This document shows, piece by piece, positions 1 through 11,846 of a stretch of DNA of 64,000 nt. Source of the DNA: Naegleria lovaniensis (Eukaryota; Heterolobosea; Eutetramitea; Acrasida; Naegleriidae). The stretch is taken from assembly GCF_003324165.1 (NCBI RefSeq), contig NW_025407827.1, positions 62,001-126,000 on the forward strand. Direction: 5' to 3'. Every line of letters begins with the position of its first letter. Position 1 is the first letter of the stretch. The notes under the pieces are model-generated. The model did no database searches. It worked only from the letters and a program-made list of their open reading frames with translations, and was not told the DNA's origin. The position numbers were made by a program, and so were the translations under genes.

Positions 1-578
1 TGGATATATGAACAATACAAGTCAATTATTGTTTATTCTTCAATTTCATTTACTTTTCCTCTCTCCATGCTGCAGGCACAGGATCGGACGGTGCAATTTT
101 AAAGTAAATTGAATTGTCATCCATAAATCAATAACATGCAAATTTGTTCATTTCTTTGAGAAAGAATTGGTGAGTTGTGATTTTTGGCTAAATCAGTATG
201 AGAGAGAGTGATGGATGCAATTTGAAGCATTCCGTAATTTCTAAAATTTCGTTTAAATTTCGAATATCAGAAATTAGATACATCTTCGGAATAACACTCT
301 CTCTATCTTCGTCAGGAGCCAGCATCATCACAATCCCCACCATCCTTCACGGATACGTTGTTGCCATCTCTTGTCTTTTGCTTTTCATCATTCATGAAAA
401 ACTGCATAATGAACTGAACGATGACGAAAATGATGGCAAGGTAACACGATAATCACGCCATGATGAATGAGTTTTGGAGATATTTTTTTATTGATTTTTT
501 ATTAAAAATACAAAACCAATTCCATTTTTAAAATAAGCATTGTCTAAGGTATTTCGATTTCTGTTCAAGGATGACATT
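1..578. other. Stretch without a supported gene
   Basis: No convincing gene is seen. An ATG-started frame of 84 codons on the + strand (198-452) has no recognisable motif. On the - strand a short hydrophobic frame lies around 320-440 but has no start codon and meets a stop on both sides. The stretch probably holds the 3' flank of the hydrolase gene that ends at 579 and the flank of a neighbour outside the window. Confidence 0.4.
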
Positions 579-2010
579 TTAAAGATTGACCTTAAAGAAA
601 TTATACAACATATTTCTAAACTCATCCAAATGCACAAACATGTACGACAAGTGTTTGTTACAATACGTTCGTGTTCGATTCTTGATATCATACGGAAATT
701 CAATCGTTCCCAAATACGACTCGACACTATTCGCAGAATATTGATTCTTCTCAATCGATAATTTTGTCGCATTCAAACAAATGTAATGATTCACAGTCGG
801 AACAATGGAATCATCCTCAATATGTAAAAAGAATAATTTTCGATTGCCGCTCAAATCCACGTTCGTTAATAACTGGTAGGGATCGTTATAAAATGGAGGG
901 AAACCCATGGCGGGAGCTTTGACCGGTACCATGGATTTGATGGCATTCATGGCCACACTTGAAATGGCATTTCCGGCAATGTCTTCGGCAGCTTTTTGAA
1001 GTGTTCGAACCACGTCGCAGGGTGGAGAGTCGACAAAGGCTACCTTAAAGTTCTTTTCGAGAGAGAAGGAAACGAGTGCTGTGGCTCCTCCCTGTGTTGA
1101 GAGTGTGTTGTGTGAAATCAATTGAAAATTTGTCATGAATGACGAAATAAATCCATGAAGGAAATTAATTGGTTTGAAAAATAATTGAATCATAAAAGAC
1201 ATACCATTGACGTTCCAAATAATCCAATACTGTCTGTCTTGTTAAGGAATGAATATCTTGAGAAAATAAAATCCATGCCTCCTAAAATGTCCAAATGTTC
1301 AAAATTTCCAAAACTGACATAGGGTAATTGTTGATAAATTCCTGAATCTCCATGATTTCTCAAATCAACCTGTAAAATATTGTATCCCATATGATAGAGC
1401 ATTGTACTTGGAAGCATGGATTCAGATCGATATCTACACACTTTATAACCATGAATGGTAATGATAAATTTGGAAGTGGAATTGATCAAGTCATGTTTCA
1501 TGAGAGTGGCAGTAATATTTGCTGGACCTACAACATTTTGAATTATACAAAAATATTATAACACAGTAAATTTCAAATAATATCAAAATGATTCCATTTG
1601 ACATTTGACATTCTCAACAACAACATACCAAATCCGCTCACCCAACCAGGAGTTCTACTCGGAAAATGCACAATTTCCACATTCTTTGGATTCACAAAGA
1701 ACGGAGCCAATCTCGTTTCCCATTGCGAAACGGGCTCAACCAACGGAGGACATCGATAATTAATTGTAAAATTCGAAGGAGAATTTGCTCGAAATTCATC
1801 ACAATCATACGCAAGATCAACTCCGAAGGCCATATTCCACAAGACGGAGCCTACCGAAAACCATGCAATGATAATGAGAGCTGCAATGACAGCACACAAG
1901 ATGGCGCAAGAAATGGAGAGACATAGCGTGATGCGACATGAAAGTTGTTTACAAGTGAGTTTGGATTTTCGGACCTTCTCGGAGGATGGAATGTCATCTA
2001 AAAGTCCCAT
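579..2010 (-). CDS. membrane-anchored alpha/beta hydrolase (three exons)
   Basis: Three exons are read as 2010-1629, 1527-1205 and 1091-579, joined in frame to 405 residues. Both donors are GTATGT. The N-terminus has a short cytosolic tail and one membrane segment at about residues 27-56, so the hydrolase domain should face the lumen or the outside. The second exon ends in GTSM and the third begins GG, so the nucleophile elbow GTSMGG (Ser about 234) is rebuilt only by splicing. An acidic residue in IEDDS and a His in KHLSY near the C-terminus are the likely rest of the triad. The upstream HGY stretch resembles the oxyanion loop of serine aminopeptidase-like hydrolases. The substrate is unknown. 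The fold assignment is firm and the exon joins are inferred from frame and splice signals. Confidence 0.82.
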
Positions 2011-2460
2011 GTTGCAAGAATGAGTAATGTGTAATGATATGTACGTTTGTGTATGTATGGAGGTATGGAGGTATTATTCCAGAAAAAGTTTCAAATGATG
2101 GAGTGGAGAATGGACACAGGAATTTTAGTGTGAACTTGTGAAAATTGGAGGACAATGTTAAAATAATGATGATCAACGAACGTTGTTTCAAAATTTTAGT
2201 TTTTCACACACAGAAACACTAGCACACGGAAAATGAGAGACTCTTCAAAGGTTCAGTATTGTGGTGATGATGATGATGAGAATCTCAGTTAATATGAAAG
2301 ACTTGTTGTTGCTGAATTTTTTTGAAAGCTGTTGTTGACACGAGCTCGCGGTTGAATTTTGGGGCAAAGTTCTCGAATCCGTTTGGTGTACGGGTTGCCT
2401 CTTTCAAATTCAGTGACGGTTGTTATTGAGGAAGCCTTGCTCTCGTCGTTGATTTAATGA
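2011..2460. other. Intergenic stretch between two minus-strand genes
   Basis: No gene is seen. It must hold the promoter and leader of the alpha/beta hydrolase gene and the 3' end of the gene upstream. It contains a short GAT-rich run near 2263-2280. No terminator-like or RNA structure was recognised. Confidence 0.4.
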
Positions 2461-3264
2461 TTATTTGAGATACTGACCATACATTTCATCATATTCTGCC
2501 ATATATTCCTCAATTTCATCGTCCTCTTCTTCGTATTCTTCTCCATCTTCACCAGTCAAGTTGTCTCCACTGTTGACATGCTTGACCAAAGTACTTGCTG
2601 CAGATTTGTCTAATCTGACGGATGGCAACTTGGATTTCTTCTTCTTCTTTTTTGCCTCAGATGATGGCTGTGGTTGTTGAGGATTCAAATACGAGTCAAT
2701 CAAGGCAAATATTTCCTTGTTGTCAATGAGGTCAATACGTTTGTTCTTATCCCAAAAGACATGTTGATCTCGATAAATAAAGCTTTGAATACGATGTTCT
2801 GGTAAATCGTCTTTCAATTCTGAATTTTCATATTCACTGTAAGCAATCAAGACATCACCTTCGAATCGGTCCTTGTAGATCATGCTCAAATTTGAGAGAA
2901 CATCAGCCAACGATTCATCCCAATGCAATCGATCCAACACTTCTTTACACGTTTGAAAACGCTCCTTCTTTTGATTCAACAATTCATATTCTTCAGCAGT
3001 AAGTCCTGCAGTGGATGATGTAGAGGAAGCTGCTGCCTTCTTGATGAAACTCTGTTGTTGTGGAGAGGAAGCAAGAAAGGACGAGCCACCACCTGTGGGA
3101 GATTGGGAGAGAGAGGCTTTAGAGTTGGCTCCCGAAGATGATCTAGCTCGACTCATCATGTTACTATTGAGTGGAGAAGTAGACATGGAAGGGTGATTGT
3201 GTTGTACATATTGTTGTTGATGATGATGTTGTTGTTGTTGAGGAATGGGTCTGGACATGATCAC
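2461..3264 (-). CDS. MJ1316-type RNA cyclic group end recognition domain protein
   Basis: This is a single-exon protein of 267 residues. The first 90 residues are low-complexity (Gln, His and Ser runs). Residues about 105-190 match the MJ1316/DUF504 domain: the order VLDRLHWD, then YKDRFEG, an acidic segment, LPEHRIQSF, then VFWDKNKRIDLID is the family signature. Burroughs and Aravind predicted that this domain recognises RNA with cyclic phosphate ends; in animals it is found fused to LENG9-type 2H phosphoesterases. Here it appears without a recognisable catalytic partner: the rest is a Lys run and an acidic, Tyr-rich C-terminal tail. It is head-to-head with eIF2 gamma across 653 bp. A role in RNA repair or tRNA-end biology is inference. 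Confidence 0.78.
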   Translation of the reverse strand: MIMSRPIPQQQQHHHQQQYVQHNHPSMSTSPLNSNMMSRARSSSGANSKASLSQSPTGGGSSFLASSPQQQSFIKKAAASSTSSTAGLTAEEYELLNQKKERFQTCKEVLDRLHWDESLADVLSNLSMIYKDRFEGDVLIAYSEYENSELKDDLPEHRIQSFIYRDQHVFWDKNKRIDLIDNKEIFALIDSYLNPQQPQPSSEAKKKKKKSKLPSVRLDKSAASTLVKHVNSGDNLTGEDGEEYEEEDDEIEEYMAEYDEMYGQYLK

Positions 3265-3917
3265 GGGGTATATAATTTCAGCAAAACGTTTCTGATGAAT
3301 TGGGTACGTTAATACAAGTAGTTATTTTACAATTAGTAATTAATTTACAGAATACAAAGAATGATTGTTGTGTTATATGAGAGCTAATGATGATGATCAA
3401 TGAAACGCAGAGAGATGATCAACAGATAATTTCTGAGCGTGTCGGAATGATGATGAACTACTCAATTTTTTCTTCTTTGAAAATCCAATTCTGTTTGAAA
3501 GACTAATTTGGAGCTTGATCATGGGCAGGTAACATCTACAACATTTTCCTTCACAAGGTGTTGAATGGTCATTCTATGAAAGGCCTCACTCTTTATCCTC
3601 AATCAAAATTTTCAATTTCAAAATTTACATTTTTTTACTGTGGATAATCAACCTTACTGAGAGTATTTTCATTGTTTCATTCTCAATTCTAGTATGCTCT
3701 TTAGATATCACTCTATTTACAGATTTGTTGATGCCAGTTGTAAATTGGTTGAATTGCAGACTTTTTGTCTTTACCTTCTTCTTGAAAAAAAATACCATCA
3801 TTTATTGAATTTTTCTTCATCATCAAATATTTTTTTATTTAATTCATCATCATCCCAACTCTTCTAGAATCATCAAATAATATTATTATCATTCAAAACA
3901 ACAACAACAACAACAAA
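3265..3917. promoter_or_regulatory. Divergent intergenic region (MJ1316 protein / eIF2 gamma)
   Basis: This 653-bp gap lies between two divergently transcribed genes and must contain both promoters. It is very AT-rich. The eIF2 gamma leader ends in a CAA-repeat run placed directly against the ATG at 3918, an unstructured A-rich leader that fits a highly translated gene. No other gene or clear promoter motif was recognised. Confidence 0.45.
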
Positions 3918-5534
3918 ATGGCTACAAATTCTTACGAGCCCGTTATTGGAGAGGAATTAAATTACAAAGGAGTTTTGCTTCCTCCTCCATTCAAGGATGC
4001 CAAGATTAATTCAGAAGATAATTTGATTGAACAAGACATTAATATTGATCCTAAAAAGTTACATCCGCTCACTCCTGAAGTCATTTCTCGTCAAGCCACC
4101 ATCAATATTGGTACCATTGGACACGTGGCCCACGGTAAATCAACAGTGGTGCGAGCCATCTCCGGCGTCAAGACCATTCGTTTCAAGAATGAAATGGTCC
4201 GTAACATTACCATCAAGCTCGGTTATGCCAATGCAAAGATTTACTTGTGCAAGGATCCTAAATGTCCAAGACCAGAATGCTATACATCACAAGGGTCTTC
4301 GCACGTGGATCGTTTCCCATGTGAAATTGAAGGCTTCAGTGGTGAATATGAATTGGTACGACACGTTTCTTTTGTTGACTGTCCTGGACACGATATTCTC
4401 ATGGCTACCATGTTGAACGGTGCCGCAGTCATGGATGCCGCTTTGCTTTTGATTGCTGGTAATGAACCATGTCCTCAACCACAAACATCCGAACATTTAG
4501 CTGCTGTAGAAATTATGAAATTGAAACATATCATTATTTTACAAAATAAGATTGACTTGGTCAAGGAATCTGATGCATTGAATCAATACGATGAAATTAA
4601 GCGTTTCGTGAAAGGAACAGTTGCCGACAGCTCTCCAATCATTCCAATTTCTGCTCAATTGAAATACAACATTGATGTTGTATGTGAACATATTGTGAAG
4701 CAGATTCCAATCCCAGTTCGTGATTTCACAAGCTCACCAAGACTTATTGTCATTCGTAGTTTCGACGTTAACAAGCCAGGTGAAGCTGTTGAAAATCTTA
4801 AAGGAGGTGTGGCTGGTGGTTCAATTCTTCAAGGAGTCTTAAAGGTTGGAGATGAAATTGAAGTTCGTCCAGGTATTGTCACAAAAGAAAAGGATGGTAC
4901 CATCAAGTGTAGACCTATCAAGAGCAAAATTGTGAGTTTATTCGCTGAAGAAAACTCGTTACAATATGCTGTACCAGGAGGTTTGATTGGTGTTGGTACA
5001 AAGATTGATCCAACTCTTACTCGTGCCGATCGTTTGGTTGGTCAAGTTTTGGGTGAAGTTGGTAAACTACCAGAGGTTTATACCGAATTGGAAATTTCAT
5101 ACTTCTTGTTGAGAAGACTTTTGGGTGTTAAGACTGACTCTGAAAAGAAGGGTAAAATTCAAAAGTTGCAAAAGAACGAAGTTCTCATGATCAACATTGG
5201 TTCAACATCGACTGGTGGTAAAATTGTGGCTGTTAAGGCAGACTTGACCAAGATTGTCCTCACACAACCAGTTTGTACACAAGTAGGTGAAAAGTTGGCC
5301 CTCTCAAGAAGAGTTGATAACCATTGGAGATTGATTGGTTGGGGAAGTATTGTCAGATTGAGCAGTGAGCAAACAAAACATGGATTGGGTCTCGACATGA
5401 GCGGCGCTTCAATAGTCCCAGAAAGTGGCTTGAGAGGTGATCAACAATACGACGTCACAGCTGAAGCTGGCACCACCGATAACACTGAAGACGATCAAGG
5501 AGATGACAATGCTGGCGATGAGGATCAAGAATAA
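3918..5534 (+). CDS. EIF2S3: translation initiation factor eIF2 subunit gamma
   Basis: This single-exon protein of 538 residues is the GTPase subunit of eIF2, which carries initiator Met-tRNA to the 40S ribosome in the cytosol. The GTP-binding motifs are all present: G1 GHVAHGKS (residues 68-75), G3 DCPGH (154-158) and G4 NKID (210-213). Between G1 and G3 is the Cys knuckle typical of eIF2 gamma ([11 protein letters not shown]), which separates it from EF-Tu and SelB. Domains II and III follow at the usual length. The C-terminus ends in an acidic tail of about 30 residues that is longer than in most orthologs. The CAA-repeat leader supports the start. Identification is secure. Confidence 0.97.
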   Translation: MATNSYEPVIGEELNYKGVLLPPPFKDAKINSEDNLIEQDINIDPKKLHPLTPEVISRQATINIGTIGHVAHGKSTVVRAISGVKTIRFKNEMVRNITIKLGYANAKIYLCKDPKCPRPECYTSQGSSHVDRFPCEIEGFSGEYELVRHVSFVDCPGHDILMATMLNGAAVMDAALLLIAGNEPCPQPQTSEHLAAVEIMKLKHIIILQNKIDLVKESDALNQYDEIKRFVKGTVADSSPIIPISAQLKYNIDVVCEHIVKQIPIPVRDFTSSPRLIVIRSFDVNKPGEAVENLKGGVAGGSILQGVLKVGDEIEVRPGIVTKEKDGTIKCRPIKSKIVSLFAEENSLQYAVPGGLIGVGTKIDPTLTRADRLVGQVLGEVGKLPEVYTELEISYFLLRRLLGVKTDSEKKGKIQKLQKNEVLMINIGSTSTGGKIVAVKADLTKIVLTQPVCTQVGEKLALSRRVDNHWRLIGWGSIVRLSSEQTKHGLGLDMSGASIVPESGLRGDQQYDVTAEAGTTDNTEDDQGDDNAGDEDQE

Positions 5535-5641
5535 GCTGTTCACAACAAGTTGAACAATTATAAAAACTAATAATTATTACATCAAAGATATTGTATCTTA
5601 GGTTCAATAATATTATTACATTCCTGAAATTGTTTTAACGC

Positions 5642-8600
5642 TTATTCCTCATCTTCCATTTCTTCGTCTTCTTCGCTTACCTCTTCATCGTCTCCCGTTG
5701 ACATTTCATTCGAATACGATGTTGTAATTCCCAACTCGGCTGCCAAATATTCCTTCAGTGAGTGATAGGTCGTAAGATAGCCCTGTTTTTCCAATGTATC
5801 CCTCAAAGGATAATCCGCTTGCTTCACTTGAGCAATATTGTCACAAATAAATAATGATCCTTCATTGTCCTTGAACAATGGCAGAATGTATTTCACAATT
5901 GCCATTTTCACGTCGTCCACAGTTACCTTTCCAATATCTTGCAAGCTATCATAAAAATTCTTTGAGCCAGCAAATAATGTGTTCGATAAGAATCGAACTT
6001 GACATGCCGAAATAATAGTCTCTGCGCCGTGCAGCTTGTCCACAACCACTGTTGCTCTTGCAGAATTTAATGCATTTTCGCTCAACACAAATAGACTCTC
6101 TTTCGATTCATCATCATTCGAGCAAACTGCTTCAAGAATTGCCTTGCATTCAGCATATGTCTTGGAAATGTTACTCACTCTCGAAAGATACACAGAGACT
6201 GTTCCCTTTTCCACATTGGATGAAATGGATGAACCATAGCACAATCCTTTGCCTCTTAGTTTCACCCAAAATGGGCCTTCTTCCATGGTGAGGAAATTAA
6301 TGGCAACACTCAGCGAGTGTCTATCATGATACAACTCATAGTTTGTAATTCCCTTGTGGGTCTTGATGAGATTGCCAGAGTCAGCACTTCCCATTCCAAG
6401 TAAAATTCCTCTCCCTTTCGACAGGTCTGTCAATTCATTCGTCCATTTACATAACTTGTGAAGTGGTTTCATCTGAGGTGTGGATACTGTCTTATTGATT
6501 TGATGATCCATTAAGGAAGCCCATGTGGACATAATATCCTCATAGTTATTGGGTCCAAAATGATTCACGTCTAACACGACATGAATTCGAATATTCTCGG
6601 GCTGATTCAACATATTTCTGAGACGAGTCAAATCAGCAATGACACTTTCTGGATCAGATTTCAATTTGGTCAAAGTTTCATTCAAAAACTTTTCCTGGAG
6701 TAAGAAGCTCGTGACATTATGGTTCGATTGAGGTTGTGTCACCATCTGCTTCAGTCCTTGGCTCATGACAGCCTCAGGTGAAACTTTGGATAATGGTATT
6801 TCACTGAGCAATACTTGAATCTTGGTTTCAATAATTTCTGGAGTGTAAACAGTGTGATAGAGGAAATGTTTTGTCCATTCAGCTAATCGATGATACTTGT
6901 CAATCTCAAAGGTGAGTCTAAATTGTAATAATTCTGCAAATAAGGATGCATGGAAGTTACGACTTGTATCTTGTTGGTCTTGATAACCACATCCATAACT
7001 GTACGACACAGATTCACGCATCAATGACATGATGACTTGGTCTTTTTTCATATACTCGTTATCGTATTTCAAGTCACATGAAAAGTTCACTGCCAAAAAG
7101 AGAGGAATGTACATTTTGAGTTCGAATGGAATGTTTGAAGAATCCATCATGCAAAACATGTCCACAAATTGTGACGGTATGGAAGACAATTGGAAGAAAA
7201 ATGGTAATGGTACTGTGTGATTGACAAGCAATTGTTCCAACTTGTTGTCGTGCTCGGTCTTGTTGAATTTTGGATTATTGTCATTTCTGAATGTGGCAAC
7301 GTGAATTTCTTCAATTTTTGACAACGATGGAATTGGGAATTGTTCTTCAAGAGTTTTTTGGTCAAGAGATCGAGCATTGTCCAATTCTGCTTTTGCTAAT
7401 CTTTCTTCAAGTTCCTTGAGCTTCTGCTCTCCCAATGTTTTCTTTTGTTGCTCGAGTCGTTGCATGTTTTCTTCTGAAAGCTCACGTACTCGCTCTGAAG
7501 ATGGAGATGCATACAATGTGACGCATGGAGGATTGAGTATGTATGTTTCAATTAGATCCTTCCAATATTGCTCGTCTTTTTGTAACAGAATGGCAGCATG
7601 CTTTGGAGCGTCAAGAAGATTTCTACAATCGTCATTGCTTGTACTATACAAAAAATCTTCAATCAAATCGTGTGAGAAGGTGTCATGCGGGCTTGTTTCA
7701 AATTGACGAAGAACCTCAAGCTTATCTCGATTTATAACCAGTCTAATATAATCCAAATCGAGTTTGATATTCCTCATGAAATCGAAAAATTTGTCTACAA
7801 TAATCTTAACCTTATCTGCCTCTACATTTAAAAACCAAGCACGATGAATATTGTCAAAACTCTTTTCCACTCCACAGTACATGTCAGCACACCAAATATC
7901 ACCATCTTCATTTTCCACAAATTCTTTTCGAAGTGGAGCAATATCTCCAACGGTCAAACAATTCCACAAAGTATCCAATGCATAGGATGTCAACAAATCT
8001 TTCCAAGGAGCAGCTCTCCATCCTAGAACTACATGGTGTCCAGCTGTTTCATCATCAGAGGGATACACAATTTCTTTTGTCTGTGATTGTGTCAATGGAG
8101 GAAGAGGAGTTTTCCAAACTTTAAATTCTGACATTGGATCCTCAATTTTAGTGAGAGAAAGAATTTTTTGTTCCATTGGTTGCACTGCATCAATCAATTC
8201 TTCTGGTGTTGTGTTACCGACAACAATAATGTTAAAATTCTTGGGTGAGTAATATTCTTGATGGAATTTTCTCACTTTTTCTACGGTTAATTCACGTAAA
8301 TTGGAAACTTTTCCTCCATAATTGTATTGGTAACCTTCACTGCCTTCATACATGATTTCATTGAAAACATTGTAAATTAATTCATCAGGAGCATTCTCTC
8401 TTCCTAGCATTTCATTGTAAACTACTCCAGAATCTTGACCGTTTCCATCAATGTGATGAATTTCAGTCAAAAATCCAGAATCAGTCAATGAAGGATACAA
8501 GATGTGATCCAAATACACGGGAAATAATCGATAAAAACCTTCTGTACCAGCTGTCGTCAACTCATACGTGGTGTTGGTACTTTGAGTGAAAGCATTGGTT

Positions 8601-8914
8601 CCTTGTGCAAAACAACGATTAGCAACCTTGTCCAATAATCCTTTGAAAGGATAGTCTTGAGAGCCCATAAACACCATATGCTCCAATACATGAGGAATAC
8701 CATCATGATCCGATGGTCGGGTTCGTAATGTCATGTAAGCCTTCATGATGGGTGAGCTTATTTTGGCCAGAGTAATGTGTAAGCCTGTTCGTGTGGATCT
8801 ATACTTGTACACTGCTCCGTAATTGAAGAATTGAAAGGAATCCACCAGTTGGAAATCCTTGTACATTTCGGAAGGGGGAGGAGAGAGTGGTGTAATTTCG
8901 TCTTGTGGAGTCAT
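5642..8914 (-). CDS. M16 metallopeptidase, YOL098C/C05D11.1 type
   Basis: The frame is open from 9046, but the first 44 residues are hydrophobic, Leu-rich and leader-like, so the ATG at 8914 (MTPQDEI) is chosen, giving 1090 residues. Numbered from that start, the inverted zinc motif HVLEH is at residues 75-79 and the distal Glu ligand at about 168 in YNEMLGRE, the pattern of an active pitrilysin-like half. The strings GIPHVLEHMVFMGS and the following segments resemble the cytosolic YOL098C (SDD3) and nematode C05D11.1 branch more than mitochondrial presequence protease. Four M16 modules fit the length. The C-terminus is an acidic tail. Convergent with eIF2 gamma, with 107 bp between stops. 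Its natural substrate is unknown. Confidence 0.87.
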   Translation of the reverse strand: MTPQDEITPLSPPPSEMYKDFQLVDSFQFFNYGAVYKYRSTRTGLHITLAKISSPIMKAYMTLRTRPSDHDGIPHVLEHMVFMGSQDYPFKGLLDKVANRCFAQGTNAFTQSTNTTYELTTAGTEGFYRLFPVYLDHILYPSLTDSGFLTEIHHIDGNGQDSGVVYNEMLGRENAPDELIYNVFNEIMYEGSEGYQYNYGGKVSNLRELTVEKVRKFHQEYYSPKNFNIIVVGNTTPEELIDAVQPMEQKILSLTKIEDPMSEFKVWKTPLPPLTQSQTKEIVYPSDDETAGHHVVLGWRAAPWKDLLTSYALDTLWNCLTVGDIAPLRKEFVENEDGDIWCADMYCGVEKSFDNIHRAWFLNVEADKVKIIVDKFFDFMRNIKLDLDYIRLVINRDKLEVLRQFETSPHDTFSHDLIEDFLYSTSNDDCRNLLDAPKHAAILLQKDEQYWKDLIETYILNPPCVTLYASPSSERVRELSEENMQRLEQQKKTLGEQKLKELEERLAKAELDNARSLDQKTLEEQFPIPSLSKIEEIHVATFRNDNNPKFNKTEHDNKLEQLLVNHTVPLPFFFQLSSIPSQFVDMFCMMDSSNIPFELKMYIPLFLAVNFSCDLKYDNEYMKKDQVIMSLMRESVSYSYGCGYQDQQDTSRNFHASLFAELLQFRLTFEIDKYHRLAEWTKHFLYHTVYTPEIIETKIQVLLSEIPLSKVSPEAVMSQGLKQMVTQPQSNHNVTSFLLQEKFLNETLTKLKSDPESVIADLTRLRNMLNQPENIRIHVVLDVNHFGPNNYEDIMSTWASLMDHQINKTVSTPQMKPLHKLCKWTNELTDLSKGRGILLGMGSADSGNLIKTHKGITNYELYHDRHSLSVAINFLTMEEGPFWVKLRGKGLCYGSSISSNVEKGTVSVYLSRVSNISKTYAECKAILEAVCSNDDESKESLFVLSENALNSARATVVVDKLHGAETIISACQVRFLSNTLFAGSKNFYDSLQDIGKVTVDDVKMAIVKYILPLFKDNEGSLFICDNIAQVKQADYPLRDTLEKQGYLTTYHSLKEYLAAELGITTSYSNEMSTGDDEEVSEEDEEMEDEE

Positions 8915-9464
8915 TTGGAGTAGTAGTAGTAGTAGTAATAGAGATTTGAGTCGTTGGTATATTATCGGAATGATACAAACAATTTGAAATTGTTGAAGAA
9001 TTATATAATATATATAATGATAACAATTGTTGATAATAAAAGCCAAAGATGAAAAATTCCAACAATCGAAAGTTGAACAATCCTAGTGATGGAATGTTGT
9101 GGCTATTTTTTACTTTTGGTTTTCCTCCACAGCACAAACAATTTCAGTGCAGTCCATCACACGTTTCACACAGCGCAAACGTTCAGTGATAAAAGCAAGA
9201 CCTGTATCGACGAAGCCAATGGTTTCATTGTGCACAGTGTCACTTCCACATCCCTCCTCTGAGGATGGTAATGGAACAAGAATGACCCTCAGTTAATGCT
9301 TTGTTAAGGTAAGTTAATGGGACAGCTTGTCGTGATGTACTATGAAAAGGCTATCATTTTACCAAATTCTTTAAAAATTCAACATCGAATTTTGTAAAGC
9401 TATGTCGATCAATTCCTCCATGTGAACGTTCCTACTATTCAGCCTTTCATTCTTGGATCTTTGT
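8915..9464. other. Intergenic stretch upstream of the M16 gene
   Basis: This holds the promoter and AT-rich leader of the minus-strand M16 gene and the 3' flank of the nitroreductase-like gene. A repeated trinucleotide (TAG/CTA) run lies at about 8921-8938. No separate gene is supported; the only long plus-strand frame starts without ATG. Confidence 0.4.
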
Positions 9465-11693
9465 TCATTCAAATTGATCATAATTTTCAATATAGGGAGA
9501 AATACTTTGAATTCGAGTATCTTCTACTGGTTTTCCAATGGTGAAATGATACAAATCTTGATAATTTTGAATTTCATCAATATCTGAATCTTCACTGTCG
9601 TCCAGTTCATTCAAAACAGAATACACATCCTCTTCTTCAATTTGTAACACATTTTCTAGAATGGTGTCATCAAAGAAGCAACCAATACCAGTAGCTCTCA
9701 ATCCTATTCGCTCTGCTTCCAAATACAGAATGTGACCAATATATCCTGCTTCCCAGTACAGTTCTTTAAATCCATAAGGACCCTTCTTTGCAATGTGATT
9801 TCCAAAATTAAATGTCACCATTGCTATACTGAAACAACTATCACTTGCAATGTCTTGAAGACACGAAGAAAGTTTTGCAAATTTTCTCAAATCATTGGAG
9901 ACAAGTTTAAAAAGTGGAAGATTTTGATCCACTTTTTTCCAATCAAAACTCATGTTCCAATCTTGTTTGATCTTATTGAAAACGCTCTCGCTTGTTGATG
10001 CATCGTTCATATTCTCCATACCTCGATACAACAGATACATTCCACTTTCTACTCCCTTCACTCGATGAACAAATAGAACAAGATGAGTATTACAACCATT
10101 TGTGGTGAAATTGTCGAAAGGAGAAAGGCATCTCCACAATGAAGGATAACGAGAAGGCAATAGTTTTTCTAACATGGAGAAAAATTGATGCTTATTCTCA
10201 ACAAACGTGACACCATCGAAATTTTGAGCGCTTCTTCTTGTTCTAATTACTTGTTGAGCGGTAAGTGTACATGGAACTAGATCTAGAAATTGAATAGGTT
10301 TTCGTTGGTAAAGAGAATTGAAAGACCCGTTCAGTTGTGACAGTGTGGATGAAGGATATGGCTTCGTCAATGAGCATAATTCTGGAATTGGCTCCATTTG
10401 AGGCCAATGTTGATGCTCGTGACATAATAAATTTGGTTTTCCATAGCGTTGTGCTTGAATTTTTCCATTCACAATGTCATTGTAGAGCTGAGGCTTTTCT
10501 TGAGCAGTGTTTGAGACGGGAAGAGTATGTTCGATATGTAGTCCATATGGATCGAGCTTGAAATTTGGTTTGGTGTCTATCATAATAATAGCTTCGAATT
10601 TTTCCTTTTCCTTTTCGTAATCTTTCATTTCGGTGTCATTAAATTGATCAAGTCCAAGCACGGTTTCCATTAATTTTGAAGTAACAAGAGGATGATCATT
10701 GAGAACAATACAATCCCAACCGAATAATGAAGCACTATATTTCAAGGCAGCTATGGCATGTCCAGAATCCAATTGAGAATATCGGTACGAACGAATTCCA
10801 TACTATTATTGTCATGATGATGATTTATGGATTCTTAATATCACATTCGTAGATTATTATTGACCTACCTTCCATGTTTCTCTATAGTTCACAGTGCATA
10901 GACCTACAGCAAAAAATCTATTCTTGTCATTGTGTTTATCCTGATTCGTCTTAAATAATAAATCTTTCAAAAGTGAAACCGTACTCCATTCACATCGCAA
11001 TTGCAATGCATGATATTTTGGATGATACGAATAGACATGAGTCGAAGACTTTTTCTCAACTTGGGTTGTTTGTCCAGTCAAGTCACTCAAGTCACAATCT
11101 AAAATGCAATACACCTCACACGGATGAAGATTTCCACTCGATGGATTCACTCTCAAGCTAGTAGTATTGGTCCATAATTACATGTGTTGTCATTTGTAAG
11201 CATGGTAGTGATCTTATAATTTTCCATTCTTGAATATTTACCTCCAACTGTTGTGCTTGTATTTCTTTGTAGCAGACAAACTCATACTATAGAACATAAA
11301 TTCACTCAAACTTTTTTCGTTCAATTCGACCGAACTGCTCGGAAGATGAATATTTGATGCCGTGTTTTCATTGGACATTCCTTTCTGTTCCAAATAAATT
11401 TCATCAAAGCCTTTCAAATGTATTGATTTGTTTAAAATTAATTCTTCATTCAATGAAAGTGTTTGTAAAGGCTTGGCGTCGTCTCCGATAAATGATCGAT
11501 ATGGATTCGGTTGATTCTTCCAATCCAAAAAGCCTTTTGAAGGTGCATAATTATTCGGATATTCATGTTTGGTTTGAATTTGAAATTGAACCAGTAACTT
11601 CTTTTTCATGAGCAATGATTTTGCTGATTGGTGTGATGAAGAGGAAGTGATGAAAGACGTTGCTGTGGATGAGGACGATGAAGGTGGTTTCAT
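9465..11693 (-). CDS. SagB-type nitroreductase-like protein with two domains (three exons)
   Basis: Exons are read as 11693-11242, 11157-10869 and 10802-9465, which join in frame to 692 residues. The first splice restores WSLRVNPSSGNLHPCE and the second restores WKYGIRSYRYSQLDSGHA; both are hallmark blocks of SagB/ThcOx-like FMN oxidoreductases of the nitroreductase superfamily. A second, weaker nitroreductase-like domain starts at about residue 380 with RTRRSAQNFDG and ends with EAERIGLRATGIGCFFDD. Bacterial relatives often have the same duplicated layout. The enzyme should bind FMN; its substrate is unknown, and no heterocycle-forming partner or precursor peptide gene lies nearby. Spliceosomal introns show it is a settled eukaryotic gene. 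A bacterial origin is likely but not shown here. Confidence 0.8.
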
Positions 11694-11846
11694 TTTTAAT
11701 AATTAATGAATTACATAATTTCTCATTGGATTAATTGAATAACAAAAGATCAAACTTGATCTTTATGAATCAACTATTCTCTGTGAAGAAACCAAGTCTG
11801 TCACAACCTGAAATGTATAGCTTAAAACATGTACATCAATGAGTTT

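Noticed and set aside
198-452. 84-codon ATG frame at the left edge
   Set aside because: No motif, unusual composition and no splice or leader support.
9099-9296. 65-codon plus-strand frame upstream of the M16 gene
   Set aside because: It begins with GTG, has no recognisable domain and lies in a promoter region.
9465-11693. A peptide-modification cluster around the SagB-like gene
   Set aside because: No cyclodehydratase, precursor peptide or transporter gene of such a system is next to it; neighbours are housekeeping genes.
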